Shown here piece by piece: positions 1 to 12,482 of a stretch of 64,000 nt of DNA. The DNA is from Poa pratensis (taxonomy: Eukaryota > Streptophyta > Magnoliopsida > Poales > Poaceae). The number at the start of each line of letters is the position of its first letter. The first letter of the stretch is position 1. Position numbers and translations under genes: made by a program. The stretch covers positions 40,700,838 through 40,764,837 of the forward strand of contig CAMZMU010000107.1 of assembly GCA_947311845.1 (NCBI GenBank), read 5' to 3'. The notes under the pieces are model-generated. The model searched no databases and had not been told where the DNA came from. It saw only the letters and a program-made list of their open reading frames with translations.

Positions 1-1070
1 AGATATATTTGATGTATACTCGTGTTTAGTAGTATAGGAGTTGTAATCCAACTCCTTAGTCCTTACTTACCCTGTCTCTTGAAGATCGTTTTTACCCTCC
101 ATATTTGTACATCAACATATTACTCGCCCGACGGATTCAATACATAGAGTTCCCTGGATACAATCCGGAACAGAATTGAAATTCTCACTAGTAGTAAACT
201 ATTCGACACGATTTAGCTAAGATATGCGCTGCTTCTATAAGACATCACTTCACATGGACAAAAGAAACCGTCCTGAAGTCAATGGTCATGGCCTTGATAT
301 AACCCACCAGAATGCCAACTGATGATCGATCCATGCATTGTCGAGGAGCAGAGGTGCTGAACCAGTGAGAGCCAATCAGTAGTGAAGATAGTCTTCTCAA
401 CTCACCCTCGCGTGCCAAGAGAACTGCACGACGCAGGCCGAGTGCTTCAACAAGTTCGGGAGACGAGGAACCCTGGAGATGGTTGCATAAATTTACCAAG
501 ATCTCGTTCCCGGAGGCGGTGGAGTCATGGTCTTCATCGTTTAGTTGTTTCGCCATCGCTTTCATTTCTTTTCTCTTTGGGCTTGTGTGTGTGCTGCTGC
601 CTCAGCATGTGGTGTTGCGTTTATATCAATGTTTGTATGATGGTCGTTACTTTATTTCTAAAGCTGGGCGAAAGCCTATTTCGAGAGTCATGCGAGGGGC
701 CGAAGAACTGATGTTTTGAGATGGAAACTTTTGAGTACAAAAACTTGGGAATAAAATGGTTATGTGGCCCCATTTCGAGAGAAAAACGTGCACGATGGAG
801 CTAAGTGATCTAAGAATTTGGAAGCCTCTCATGTGTTTAGAAACTTGAAGACCCTTGGATCTGACAAGCTGTCGTCTGGACACCTGGACATGCACGGCCA
901 GCGCGTAACGCTTTACGCTCGCATGCATGCATGCGTGGCATGGCCCACCGTGCGCTGACGTCATTGATTACTGTAGCAAATGCATGCCAGCAGAGCAGGG
1001 CGCGAGAAGAGGAGGGAGGAAGAAAGAAAGACAATCGTGCTTCCTCTCCACTCGATTCGCTCCGTCCGTT
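1..1070. other. upstream flank of the WAT1-related gene
   Basis: No convincing gene is seen. The short open frames here lack introns, domains or codon bias. The last part becomes GC-rich and leads into the promoter and leader of the transporter gene. Short GCATGCATGC-type tracts near position 920 are common in grass intergenic DNA. Confidence 0.5.
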
Positions 1071-1079
1071 AGCTCTCCC

Positions 1080-1089
1080 TATATATATA
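1080..1089 (+). promoter_or_regulatory. TATA box of the WAT1-related gene
   Basis: The sequence TATATATATAC follows a pyrimidine-rich stretch (CTCTCCC) about 230 bases upstream of the start codon at 1313. The intervening CT-rich, AUG-poor stretch fits a plant 5' leader. The call is inferred from sequence and spacing only. Confidence 0.5.
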
Positions 1090-1312
1090 CGCCATGCACT
1101 AGCTCCATCGACCATCTATCTCGCTCCTTTCTTCCACCGCCCCACCTCTCGCCTCACATCACACCCGAGCGCCGGCCGCCTCGCTCAGACAACAGCTAGA
1201 ACAGACCTCTCCTCCGACCGATCGCCGCCGGTAATCGATCAACAGCCAGACCAAGCGAGCGAGTGATCGATCGAGGGGAAGGAATTCAGGAGATCGGTTA
1301 AAGGAACAACCA

Positions 1313-4300
1313 ATGGGCGGCGGCGCGGCGGGGGGCAGCGTGATGGAGGGGACGAAGCCGGTGGCGGGGATGGTGGTGGTGCAGTTCGTGTTCGCCGGCG
1401 TCAACATCTTCTACAAGCTGGCAGTGTGCGACGGCATGGACATGCGGGTCCTCATCGCCTACCGCTACCTCTTCGCCTCCGTCGTCCTCGCCCCACTGGC
1501 GTACTTCGTCGAGAGGTACCTAACCTTCCTACTTATTACTCGTCAGCACCGTCGATCGATTGATTGATAATCCACTTATTAAGGAAGGAAACGCAACTCC
1601 CCTTCCAACAAATTCACCACCCAACATATGTCTGGCCGCATGCATGCATTATATTTCCTGTTTTGGACTGCTCAATTGTAGTATGGGTTCAGACTTTCAG
1701 TAGTCCTCTTTTAAAATAGCGTCAGGAGAACAGGTTGGCAGTTAAGATAAGGACACATTTGTGCAAAGCATCTTCTCTACGCATCAACTAGTTGGTCTGA
1801 TTGTCTATCTGTGTCTCTGCAACCATACACCATTACTAGAGAGGAGCATCAATCCCTTGCTTTCGCTGATGAAATTGTTCCTGCCTTTAGTGTTGCGTCA
1901 AGTCGGTCGGTGTGCCTGTTTAATTCTCTGAAGAACAGTGGATGCATGTGTGCCTGCCCTTTCTTGTTATTTCTCCATGTTTTCATATGTGTGACCCGTC
2001 CTCTTTTTCTAGCCAGCAAAAAAGAGAGACAAGCTTTGTGAAAAAGCTACGGTGTAGCTTCCGCCAAGGCAGATAGATAGACAGATAAAGAACTCAAATA
2101 CTAATCGGCGAAGTATCCGTACTCCAAGTATATATATGATTCCTCTGATTACATGCAAAGAGTATCTACGGTATGTTAATTTGGTGGTGCTTAAACTTTA
2201 TATTTGGTTGTTCCAGGAAGAAGCGAACAAAGCTGACGTGGCGAGTGATCCTGCTCTCCTTCGTTTGCGGCCTCTGCGGGTAAGCAAGCACGCAACAACT
2301 TGTCTCCCTCTTCATTTTGGCCAGTGCAAAAAGGCTGGATTGGCTGCCGGAATTTAGGTGCGGTGCCGGCCGGCCGGCCACTTTTGCTAGCTCGCCGTAC
2401 ATCGATCGATCGGGTTGCCGGCCTATCACACACACACGTGTAGCTTGGAGCTCACTGAAATTATGCATAATGCCATCTTCACGGGGTGCTCGCCGGCGGG
2501 CAACACTTTAGCTTCCTGCTTTAGCGTACATCCATGTGCTGGAGCAACCACTTGATTGTGAAAGTTTGGCACAACCGAACCGATGGAAGCACCTGCAGCT
2601 TTGCCTGCCAAACAAACCCCATCTTCTTACAATTCAAAAAAAAACTTCTATAGTTTGTTATGCGTGATCAGTGATCACCATTTCATAAACATCAAGTGAA
2701 AACTGAAAAAAAACATCATCATCGAGCCCGTGTCTGCGTATTTGTCAACGCTTTTTGAACCACCGGGACTTGTCAACTCAACCGCATGAATTACATGCGT
2801 GCATGCGCACCGTCCTAGTTGCACCAATGGATCGAGACATGCAGCCACGTAGCACACATTTAAACCCTTCTTGACTTGCGTATCCTTGCATGAATGGCTA
2901 GCTTGTCCGGCTAGCCCCGATGCGGGAACTGGTTCCTTGGCCTCTTTTAGATAAAAGGCAGAATGCACAGCTTTGAATTAACAAAGCCCCAGAGTTTAGC
3001 GGCATATTACAACATGCTGAACAAACAGCTTACAGGCACCAGAAAGACAAGCAAACAGAAAATACAACAAAGATTACAGCTTGATCTTTCACGCCACAGA
3101 CCACCATTGCGAGCACTCAGGAAAGCAGCAGGTCAGGAGTAGGCACCAAGGAGCAGGCCGTCTTCGTCTTCACCAGGCCACACCTAGCCTCAGGGTCCAC
3201 CGTCTTCGCCGCCGGAAGGGACCCCTTGTCCCTCGCCTAGGCTCAAAGGCGCCGCACCGTCGGGGGGCGAAGAGAGTTCACCCGAGAACACCGGGGACCC
3301 AAGAGAACTAGGTTGCCGGATAGGAGTAGAGCAGCAAAGATCTAGGAGCTCCATCACACGACCACCACCACCACAGACCACCGCAATACCGGACCGAAGC
3401 TGCTGGACGAAGGCGCACCGAAGAAGAAACGGCGAAAGAAGACAACTACACCACCGCTGTGAGCAGGACCACCAGCGCTTGAGAGTTCATCGGCCAACTG
3501 CGCCGCTGTTGCTGCAAAGGGGAACCCTTTTCCCCTCTCACCCGGCTCGTGGGCGTCGATCCGCAAGCGAACAGGGGCGGCCGGGCAGCGAGGAGCACCG
3601 AGCGAGGCACCAGATCGACCACGGTGAGATGCCGTTGCCGAAAGACACAGCCGTCACGTCCTTCCCAAGCACACACAACTCGAACACCTCCTCTGCATTC
3701 CAAGCCAGCGCCTCCAAGGAGGGGATCGACGTCGTGACGCCGCCGCCGACTACAACAGGAACTAGGCTTTCGCCAAGCAGGGGAGGGGGGTAAGGGGCGG
3801 GACAGGTACCTCGACGAAGCCTTCGGGAAGGAGAACGGCGCCCGCGGCGTCGCCGTCGTCGTGGCCAGCCGCTGGCCAAGGGTTTCCCCCGGTACCGCGC
3901 CACCCCGCACCAACCTCCCGACAGAGACGGATCCATCCAGCAGAAGCCTTTGGGGTTCCGGATCTGGCGGGAGGACGAGCTAGAAGAGCAGGAGAAGGCT
4001 TCCTCTTCAGATCTGGAGCAGGGACCGGCGGCGCGGCCCTGCGCCACGAACTCCGACCTCTGCCCCCTCACCGCCCACGCGACAGAGGAGGCGGTGCCGC
4101 ACGCACCACGGCCGTCACCCGCCGCCAGGTCGACGCCGTTCTTCTCGCCCGGGGCCGCCGCCCCGGCGTCCGTCGCCCCGCGCGCCCGCCAAACGCCACT
4201 GCCCCGCTCGCCGGGGCGTCGACGAGAGCGCCCACCGTGCCCTCCGCCTTTAGCGGGCAGGGCGCCGCCACCGCCGCCGGCGACGGCGACGGCAGCGGCC

Positions 4301-5692
4301 GAGAGAAGCCGGATCTAGGGTTTTTTTTTTGGCTAGGGTTGGGGGCCTCCGGAGTCGCCCGAGGGGGGGCGACCCGGGAGGAGGGGGCTATGTGTCAAAA
4401 ACAATCTTTCGTAAGAGGTTTCGGTTCCTTGGCCTCTAGCGCCGCCATTGCCATGCCAGCTCGATTTTCTCGTCTACTGTAGAATTCAGTCGTCGGTCCC
4501 TAGATGTATGTACGACGTAAGAAGAATATACTCGGCCATAAACGTCGTGGAGTGAGATCGAGATGGAGCTGTGGAACTTGGCCACGACGATGAAGAAGAT
4601 AGACTTGGCAGTACATGAACCAATCGTACATACGTCGATACAATCGTACGTATAGGACAAAGTTGTGCTACGTACACTACATCCTAACATACGTACGTGG
4701 GATCGTTACGTTTGCGTAGTACATGACATGCAGCTGATGTAATGACTGATCATGCTTTCCAATGTTGTATGCATGCAGGGGCTCGCTGGCGCAGAACCTC
4801 TACATCTCCGGCATGAAGCTCACATCCGCCACCTTCGCCTCCGCCATGACCAACCTCATCCCGGCCATCACCTTCGTCCTCGCTGTGCTCTTCCGCTACG
4901 AGCGCCTCGCCGTACGCACCGTGCCGGGCCAGGCCAAGGTCGCCGGGACGCTCCTCGGCGTCGGCGGTGCCATGCTCCTCACCTTCTACAAGGGAGCACA
5001 GGTCACCCTCTGGCCGCCCACCCACGTCAACCTCGCCGCCCAGCTCGCCGCACACCACCACGCAAACTCCTCCCAGCCACCATCATCATTCAGCAGCGGC
5101 GTCGGCGACGGCGGCAACCGCGCCATGGGCTCGCTGCTCTGCATGGGCAGCTGCTTCTTCTACGCGCTCTGGCTCATCCTGCAGGCCAGGCTCAGCCGGG
5201 AGTACCCCTTCCACTACTCCACCACCGCGCTCATGTGCCTCATGAGCACGCTCCAGTCCGCCGCCTTCGCGCTCTGCTTCGACCGCGACCTCCTCCAATG
5301 GCGCCTCGGCTTCGACATCCGCCTCCTCGCCGTCGTCTACACCGGCGTGCTCGCCTCCGGCGTCATGCTCGTGGTGCTCTCCTGGTGCGTCAAGCGCCGG
5401 GGCCGCTGTTCGCGTCCGTGTTCAACCCCATGATACTGGTCGTGGTCGCCGTGCTCAGCTCGCTTCTGCTCGGGAGGACCTGCACCTCGGCAGCGTGCTC
5501 GGGGCGGTGCTTATCGTCTTGGGCCTCTACGCCGTGCTCTGGGGGAAAGGACGCGAGGCTGCCGCAGCCGCGGAGCACGGTAAGGCCAACACTGCCGGTG
5601 AGGTCCCGCACATCGACATCATCGTGCACCGTCATCCTCCTCCACCGCCGGCCTCTCCGCAGCAGCCAGAACAGTCCCCTGCGGCGCGGTGA
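1313..5692 (+). CDS. WAT1-related (nodulin MtN21/EamA-type) transporter, three exons, two frame breaks in exon 3
   Basis: Exons are 1313-1515, 2217-2279 and 4779-5692, with GT-AG introns and matching phases. The N-terminus (MEGTKPVAGMVVVQFVFAG), the MRVLIAYRYLFA segment, GSLAQNLYISGMKLTSATFA and the later LASGVMLVVLSWCVKRRGP region are hallmarks of plant WAT1/MtN21 proteins. These have two EamA repeats and about ten membrane spans, and the family includes vacuolar auxin and amino-acid exporters; the substrate here is unknown. The frame breaks at the G run 5399-5402 and again at 5472-5474, each by one missing base. Allowing for both, the total length is exactly 394 codons, near the usual family size, and the tail (VLIVLGLYAVLWGKGRE) is conserved. 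The gene is therefore either very recently disabled or intact with two base-calling errors. Intron 2 (about 2.5 kb) is enlarged by a retroelement. The start is the first ATG after the leader; MEGTK at 1343 is an alternative. Confidence 0.85.
2946..4422 (-). mobile_element. GC-rich non-autonomous non-LTR retroelement, antisense in WAT1 intron 2
   Basis: The element is bounded by an exact 15-bp target duplication, GGTTCCTTGGCCTCT, at 2931-2945 and 4423-4437. Its 3' end on the minus strand is A-rich next to the left duplication. Its 5' side (about 4330-4390) holds a potential hairpin (GTCGCCC with GGGCGAC) followed by CCCTAGCC and CCCTAGATCCGG. The body is extremely GC-rich, with open frames in several registers that look like compositional accidents. 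No reverse transcriptase is present, so it must have been mobilised in trans. I cannot name the family. The long duplication and A-rich end support target-primed retrotransposition rather than a DNA transposon. Confidence 0.65.
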
Positions 5693-6144
5693 CCGTCGAA
5701 GAAGGCAGGCAGGGCCAGCGATCGACGAGATGAACTGGTCCCCCGTACGTCGACGATGATTCGTTCAGTAGTACTAGTGTTTTAATTGGGTGGTTAGAAC
5801 TTGATGGAAATCTCTAGCGTAGTTAGAAGGGGGCGTGTCTCTGATTTTATTGGTTAGAAGAGGATCAGAGAATCACAAGTGCAAATTTAGGGGAGAGAAG
5901 AAAGGTTCTAGTGAAAGGAACTGACGCAAAATTGTACAACTGAGATGAGATGAACGGATCAATAAATTTCAGGCATATGTTCTTTTTGTTGGATACATGC
6001 AAATTTCATCAAGGATATTCTGTTAGTACCTACCGCATATTAGTTGACGACTACAAACTCTGCTTCTGATCATGTTAGCCATTCCGTAGCAACGTGACGA
6101 TACCACACCTAGTTGGATATCCACCAACTATCACGATCGTTGAA
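5693..6144. other. 3' flank of the WAT1-related gene and LINE target site
   Basis: This is the 3' untranslated and flanking sequence of the transporter gene. About 5786-5856 is similar to a stretch at 27738-27808. The left copy of the LINE target duplication lies at 6132-6144. Confidence 0.5.
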
Positions 6145-7976
6145 AGCTTCATCGAGTGCTGGGGCAGTAGATAAGACAAAGCAGAAAGAAGCCGCAGGTG
6201 GTACAAGCTCAGAGGGAGGGGCCTCGAAATTGCAGTGTTTCAAGTGCTACAACCATGGAGTTCATGTGACAAAGGATTGCGATGCAGATGTTCTGTGTGT
6301 TAATTGTGATAAGACTTCACACATCTCTGGCAAGTGTGCTTGGTTACATCAGCGGAAGCCCATTGCGTCCTTTGTTGGCTTCGGAGGAGAAGGACTTGGC
6401 TGCTTTGTGGCTGAACATGCCAAGGATTCGACATCAGGAGCAAAAGGCACAGCTATGGCTTTGATCAGAATAAAGGAAGGATCGATGGGAGAGGTATCTG
6501 CGGAAAATCTGGAGCTGGGTCTTGCAAGTACATATCCTTGGAGATGGACTTGGAAGGCAAAAAATGTGGCCGCTGGAGCTTTCCTAGTTGGCTTCCCATC
6601 TGTGGCAAAGATCAATGAAGCTTCAATTTATGACTGGGTTCCTTTGAAGAAGGTGGATATGATGGTGAATATCAAGCTCTGGACAGATGAGTCGCTGGCA
6701 GCAGGAAAACTTACAACAGTCTGGGTCAAAGCAACAGGGGTCCCAAAGATACTGAAAAACTTCCATGGTTTGTGTGAGGTTGGCTCTACATTGGGGCTAC
6801 ACCTAGAGGCTGATATGCATCTCCTGAAAAATACAGGACAAGTGAGGCTTAAGGTTGGAGTGGTGGATCACCTAAAAATCCCTAAATGGACTCGGCTAGC
6901 CACATCTAAGCTGTATTACTACAGGATTTACTTTCAGCTCGAAGAGATAGTTGAAATGGGATGGGATAGAGCAGAGGAGGAGTTCCTGCAGGATTTCGAA
7001 GATGTTATGGACAGTCAGCCAGAAAAACCTGATGACAGAGACCCGAAAAGGCAGAAGAGCAGTGAAAATGCAGCTCCCTCGCCATCTGGGCAGTTGATCA
7101 TCAACGAGAAGCAAGTAACTGCAAGCACCAGGACAAGGATTGCCTTGGAAGAAAGAGAACAGAATTTGCGGAACAAGATGAAGAGGATGTCAGAATTAAC
7201 AATGCAAAAACTGGAAAGGTGCTCCTGACACAGTTGAATGATGAAAACAATGAAGAAATAGAGGTGGAACAGATAGGGGAGACCCCTGAAGAGGAAGCAA
7301 ATGGGTCTGAGAACGAGAGAGTGAGATTATAGATGAAGATATGGATGAAGATGTTGAAGCATCGCAATCACAGACCTTCAGTGAACAGATCAAGGCAATT
7401 AATGAGAGAGGAAAGAAGACGGTGGACAGTTCACAGGAAGAAGCTGGTACAAGATGCAGTGGAAGGCTAGCCACAAAAAACCCTGAGGACAAGCCGGTGA
7501 TGGACCTCGCCAAGAACATCAAGGCAAAAAGCATGGACAAGGGAGAAGGTAACAGTTCAGACATTCCCACAGTTTTAAATTCAGATGACCATACACTTTT
7601 AGACATTGCTAGACTTATAGGTGTGGATCTTGGGACTTCTGTGGAAATGGTTGAGCATAATTTAAATTTGATTAGATTGCAAGAGCAAGCTAGAGTTTCT
7701 ATGTTTGGAGAAAGAACAAAAGCTACAGATAACAATGCAGAACCTGATGATACACATCTAAATCCTAGTGATGTAGATGTTATACTACAGGATCTCATTG
7801 CCATGAATAGAGAGGGAATGGAAGATGAGATGGAACAATGTAATTTCTTGGGAGGACAAATGATCAGTCCTAGCAGGGATTTGACAAATAAACGCTCAAT
7901 TGAGGTTTATGATGTTAAATCGCCAGTAAGGACGGTGGTTAGGAAACGTGGAAAAAGAAAGAAGAAAAAATGTTAA
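6145..7976 (+). pseudogene. LINE ORF1 (zinc-knuckle/DUF4283-like nucleic-acid binding protein), truncated and frameshifted
   Basis: Near the start are two CCHC-like knuckles: CFKCYNHGVHVTKDC (spacing C-x2-C-x5-H-x4-C, one residue longer than canonical) and CVNCDKTSHISGKC (canonical C-x2-C-x4-H-x4-C). A DUF4283-like region follows (about VGFPSVAKINEASIYDWVPL to MGWDRAEEEF). The usual plant L1 ORF1 order places DUF4283 before the knuckle, so this order is worth noting. The frame shifts near 7220 and again near 7320, each equivalent to one missing base. The remainder, 7326-7976, is acidic and then Lys/Arg-rich (RKRGKRKKKKC) and overlaps the ORF2 start by a few bases. It would bind LINE RNA in the ribonucleoprotein if functional; here it is broken. 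Confidence 0.75.
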
Positions 7977-10900
7977 ACGGTTTTATTTGGAACTCGAGAG
8001 GGGTAGGAGATAAAGGTAAACGAGATTACATTAAAGAATCAGCTAGTAAATATAAACTTGACTTCATCGGTATCCAAGAGACAATGAGACAGGATTTCTC
8101 CGAATCAACCTTGTTGTCTATAGGTGGAGAAATACCTTTTGATTGGTCTTGGACGCCTTCCAGAGGTCGTTCGGGTGGTATTTTACTAGGAGTCAACACT
8201 GATACTATTGAAATTTTAGAAAAAGAATTTGGAGAATATTTTATCCGTTTTCTAGTTTGTAGCAAGATTGAAAATCTGACCTGGAATCTTGTGATCGTTT
8301 ATGGTGATGCACAACCTACTGGGAAAGCCAAATTTCTAGTAGAGTTGGTCCACATCATTAAAAAATCACAGATACCTATTTGTATAGCAGGAGATTTTAA
8401 TCTCACCAGACGAGCTAGTGATAGAAACAAACCGGGAGGTTTTAACAGATGGAGTGTGCTGTTTAACTCTATTATTGCCCAAGGTGAATTAATGGAGATC
8501 CAACTTAGTGGGAGACAGTACACCTGGTCCAACAATCAAGAGGACCCTACCTTTGCTTTGTTGGATAGGGTGCTGGTCTCTCCATCCTGGGAGGAGTTCT
8601 TTCCTTTAGTAACAGTAACAGCCTTGACTAGAGAACTCTCTGATCATGTTCCTCTGTTGATTTCAACAGGGGAAGGTATAAAAATTCAGAGAAGTTTTAA
8701 GTTTGAGAACTGTTGGTTTCTTAGGGAAGACTTGGAAAACATTGTAACTAGAGTTTGGAATCAAGAAGTTAGAGGCTGTTCTAGTATGGATAAATGGCAA
8801 AATAGATTTGGGAATGTTAGAAAAGTACTGAAAGGCTGGAATATTAATTACGAAAGTGCTAACAAAAAAGCCAGAAAGAAGCTTACGGCTGATATTGATG
8901 AATTGGATAAAAAAAGTGAGATAAATGGACTGTCGTTAGGTGATTGGACTCGCCTACAACAGTACCGAACTGATCTCAACAAAATTTTAAAAGAAGAAGA
9001 AGTGAAATGGTTACAGAGATCGAGAGAAAAAGAATTACTTGAGGGAGATAGTAATACCAAATACTATCACTCCAAAGCAAATGGGAGAAGGAGGAGAAAC
9101 AGAATAGTTAACCTACATCAAGATGAAGGTGTGATTGAAGGCCAAGAGAATTTAAAAAAGTATATTACATGCTTTTATAAGAAACTCTTTGGCCGTCCTG
9201 ATCATACTCGAATTCATCTAAATACTGAAGGGGTTGACAGAATTGAAAACGAAGAAGGTGAAACTTTAATTAAAAGATTCAGCTTGGAAGAACTCAAAAC
9301 TGCAGTTTTTGGTATGGAGAAGAACAAAGCGGCTGGACCAGATGGATTTAATGCAGACTTTTACCAGAAATTTTGGAACATAGTTCACAAAGAACTATTT
9401 TCCTTGGTAAATGATTTCTTTGATAATAAAATAAACATTGACAGGATAAACTATGGCATGATCACCTTGGTACCAAAAGGGGTAGGCGCGGACAGGATTC
9501 AAAAGTACAGACCCATCTGTCTTTTAAATGTTGTCTTCAAAATTATAACAAAAATGATTGTCAACAGATTAACCTCAGTAGTGCCAAAAGTGATTAAAAT
9601 CACTCAGACAACTTTTATTAAGAACAGATACATAATGGAAGGTGTGGCGATTTTACATGAGGTCTTGAATGACTTACATGTTAGAAAAGCCCCAGGAGTC
9701 CTTTTCAAAATAGACTTCGAGAAGGCCTTTGATAAGATCAAGTGGCCTTTCTTGCTACAAGTTCTTGAGATGAAAGGATTCCCAAGTAAATTTAATGATA
9801 TGATCATGAAAATAGTCTCGGGAGGGAAAGTTGGAGTTAAAGTAAATGGGGAGGAAGGTAGTTATTTTAACACACACCAGGGGTTGAGGCAAGGTGACCC
9901 CCTCTCTCCCATTCTCTTTGACCTTGCAGCAGATGTTTTAGCAATTTTGTTAGACAGAGCAACAACTAATAATGTGGTCACTGGTTTGTCCTGCCACCTG
10001 GTAAATAAAGGCGTGTCGATTCTGCAATATGCAGACGACACGATCTTGTTGTTACAGGATGACTTGGAACAAGCCAGGAATCTTAAATTTATTCTTTGTC
10101 TGTTTGAGCAAATGTCGGGATTAAAAATAAACTTTCATAAAAGTGAAGTTTATTGCCTTGGCATGGATCAGAACAGAAAAGGACAATTCGAAGAAATTTT
10201 AACGTGCAAAGTTGGAAGTTTGCCGATGAAGTATCTAGGGGTCCCTGTCGATGAAACCAGATTGAATAATAGTGAATGGGATCCTCTGGGGAGAAGTTAT
10301 TGAAGAAGCTTGGTTGTTGGGATGGTAAAAATATGTCGATCGGAGGGAGGTCTTTGTTGATCAATACCTCTCTCTCAAGCATACTCCTATATATGTCATC
10401 TTTTTATAGGATCCCAGTGGGACCTAGAAAGAAGTTCGACAAAATTAGGTCAAGCTTTTTATGGAGTAATTTCCTTGGCAAAAAGAAATATCATCTAGTA
10501 AAATGGAAAACGGTGTGTCTTCCGAAAGATCAAGGAGGTTTGGGGATTATTGACTTGGAGATAATGAATGTGGCGCTTTTAGGTAAATGGCTGTGGAAAC
10601 TTTTTAATGAAAAAGGAATGTGGCAGACAATTTTACACAACAAATACCTGAGAAACACCACTCTGGGAGCATGCTCTCAGAAAAATGGAGATTCTCACTT
10701 CTGGCAGGGGCTTATGGAGATCAAGCCTTTGTTCTTGTCTTGTTGCAAGTTTGCAGTTGGAAATGGAGCAAAAACGAGATTCTGGGAAGATCTTTGGATC
10801 TCAGATACTTGCTTTGCCTCGCAATTTCCTAGGCTGTATGCTATCTCAAATAACCAGAATATAACTGTTAGGGATGCTTTTGCCGTGGGTTTAAACTCTT

Positions 10901-11640
10901 TATCCTTTAGAAGGGCGCTTACAGGAGTTAAAATGGCGGAATGGAAAAAAATGTTGACACTCTGTGAACGAACAGTGTTAAGTGAAGAGGAAGACAAATT
11001 GATTTGGTTGCTATCAGCCACTAAAATCTTCTCTGTTAAATCCTTTTACTTAGCTATGCAAGTTTCGGAGAGTGTACCATATAAATTTCTGTGGAAAGTT
11101 AAACTCCCCTTGAGGATTAAAACCTTTTTATGGTTGATCCTGAGGAAGAGTATTTTAACCAGAGATATCCTACTAAAAAGAGGAGGTTCGTGTACAAAGA
11201 ATTGTCTCTTCTGTGGACAAGATGAATCCATTGATCATCTTTTTCTGAGATGCCCGCTAGCTAGATACGTGTGGAATGCTGTTAGTATCGCTACTGGTTT
11301 CGACTGCCAGTTTGCCAATGCTCAGCATTGCCTCACTGATTACCTAGATAGATTTGACGGGAATTCAAAAAACTTGATGACAGTGGGGGTAGCTGCGGTT
11401 TTCTGGGGATTGTGGAAAACTAGAAACCTGGCATGCTTTGAGAACAAATGGCCGACTGAGCCGATTGAGGTTATTCATCGTATTTGTTATTGGGTTGATT
11501 GGTGGGCAAATCTGCAGGGATCGGAGGACGCAAAAACGGAGCTGCAACGGGGCGCAAGGCTACTGGCGCGAGTCGCGGATGAAGTGTTCAGAGGAGCGCG
11601 AGGATGGGCTACCTGGAGGCTAAGGTTGGACAGCGGGTGA
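7970..11640 (+). pseudogene. LINE ORF2: AP-endonuclease and reverse transcriptase with one frameshift
   Basis: The N-terminus (FIWNSRGVGDKGKR, IGIQET, AGDFNL, SDHVPL) is an exonuclease-endonuclease-phosphatase domain. The reverse transcriptase follows, with FKIDFEKAFDKIKW, LRQGDPLSPILFDL and the catalytic YADD at about residue 687. The reading frame is lost at about 10275-10300 by the equivalent of one missing base and resumes as KKLGCWDGKNMSIGGRSLLIN. The C-terminus holds a zf-RVT module (CTKNCLFCGQDESIDHLFLRC). No RNase H domain follows; the protein ends in a short basic tail. With only one frame break this copy is relatively young. Confidence 0.85.
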
Positions 11641-11918
11641 TTTCGTTGAAAAGTTGAACATCTGGAGTTGGGGGAAGTTTGCTCTTGGCGGCGAAGCTCT
11701 TTTAGTTTCTCTTTAGTGGTCTATCTTCTGGTTAGCTAGTTTTTAGGCTGCTTTTGAGTAGCTGCAAGTTGCTGTTGGTTGTAAAAACTTTTAAATTGTG
11801 CTGGGTTTGAGATTATGCTGGTGGAGGCCGCGTTGTGCTGGATTCTGTAATAATTGGTTTCTATTAATGGAAATCGGGGAAAACCCTTTAAATTCAAAAA
11901 AAAACCACGATCGTTGAA

Positions 11919-12162
11919 TTTGCATCCAAAGAACAAAATGATTCACACTAATTGATGTTCTGATAAAATAAAAACCATGTTAATGCGTCATTTTATTTTT
12001 TTCTTAATGCATGTGCAAAAATTTCTTTTTAGTACATGAATTCAAAAACAATTACATAAATCCAAATATTATTGCTACTACATTGAACAATCATTCATAA
12101 TTTGTGCACGAATCGTAAAGAATTTGGACGTCCCAGTAAACGGGGCACATACAATTAGGTCT
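11919..12162. other. AT-rich spacer
   Basis: This is AT-rich DNA between the LINE and the tandem duplication. I see nothing recognisable in it. Confidence 0.5.
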
Positions 12163-12482
12163 GGAGTTACATTTTCCATTCTGTAGTACTCCCACATATC
12201 AGGGTTTTGTTTTTTGAAACAAGGCAAAATATGACTTATATATTGTTATAGTAACAAAACAGAGCATGCTTGGTCCAAAAAATGAAGAAAAAGGTGTGTG
12301 GCGTTTTGGAGGCGAAGCTCCATGGAGTTGCATTTTCCATTACGTAGTACTCCCACATATCAGGGTTTTGTTTTTTGAAACAAGGCAAAATATGACTTAT
12401 GTATTCTTATAGTAACAAAATAGAGCATGTTTGGTCCAAAAATGAAGAAAAAGGTGTGTGGCGTTTTGGAGGCGAAGCTCCA
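12163..12482. repeat. direct tandem duplication, two ~160-bp copies
   Basis: Copy one (12163-12322) and copy two (12324-12482) are nearly identical. Both run from GGAGTT(A/G)CATTTTCCATT through CCCACATATCAGGG to GGAGGCGAAGCTCCATGG. The copies differ at a few bases only. The end of copy two overlaps the left arm of the foldback element beside it. Confidence 0.8.

Larger units (their letters stand above)
6145..11905 (+). mobile_element. L1-like LINE, 5'-truncated, nearly full ORF2
   Basis: A 13-bp target duplication, CACGATCGTTGAA, lies at 6132-6144 and 11906-11918. The element ends in a short A run (11896-11904) directly before the right copy. The left duplication lies inside the open frame of ORF1, so the apparent start codon at 6113 is host DNA and the element is truncated within ORF1. 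The order is ORF1 (zinc knuckles), ORF2 (endonuclease, reverse transcriptase, zf-RVT) and a 3' UTR at 11641-11895. It inserted just downstream of the WAT1-related gene in the same orientation. Confidence 0.9.

Noticed and set aside
3446..4318. Several 100-177-codon frames on both strands in WAT1 intron 2
   Set aside because: Same reason: GC-rich retroelement body with no recognisable protein domain.
4752..5759. 335-codon plus-strand frame overlapping WAT1 exon 3
   Set aside because: Most of it is a shadow frame (Arg/Pro/His-rich). Only a short middle part is the true frame between the two one-base gaps.
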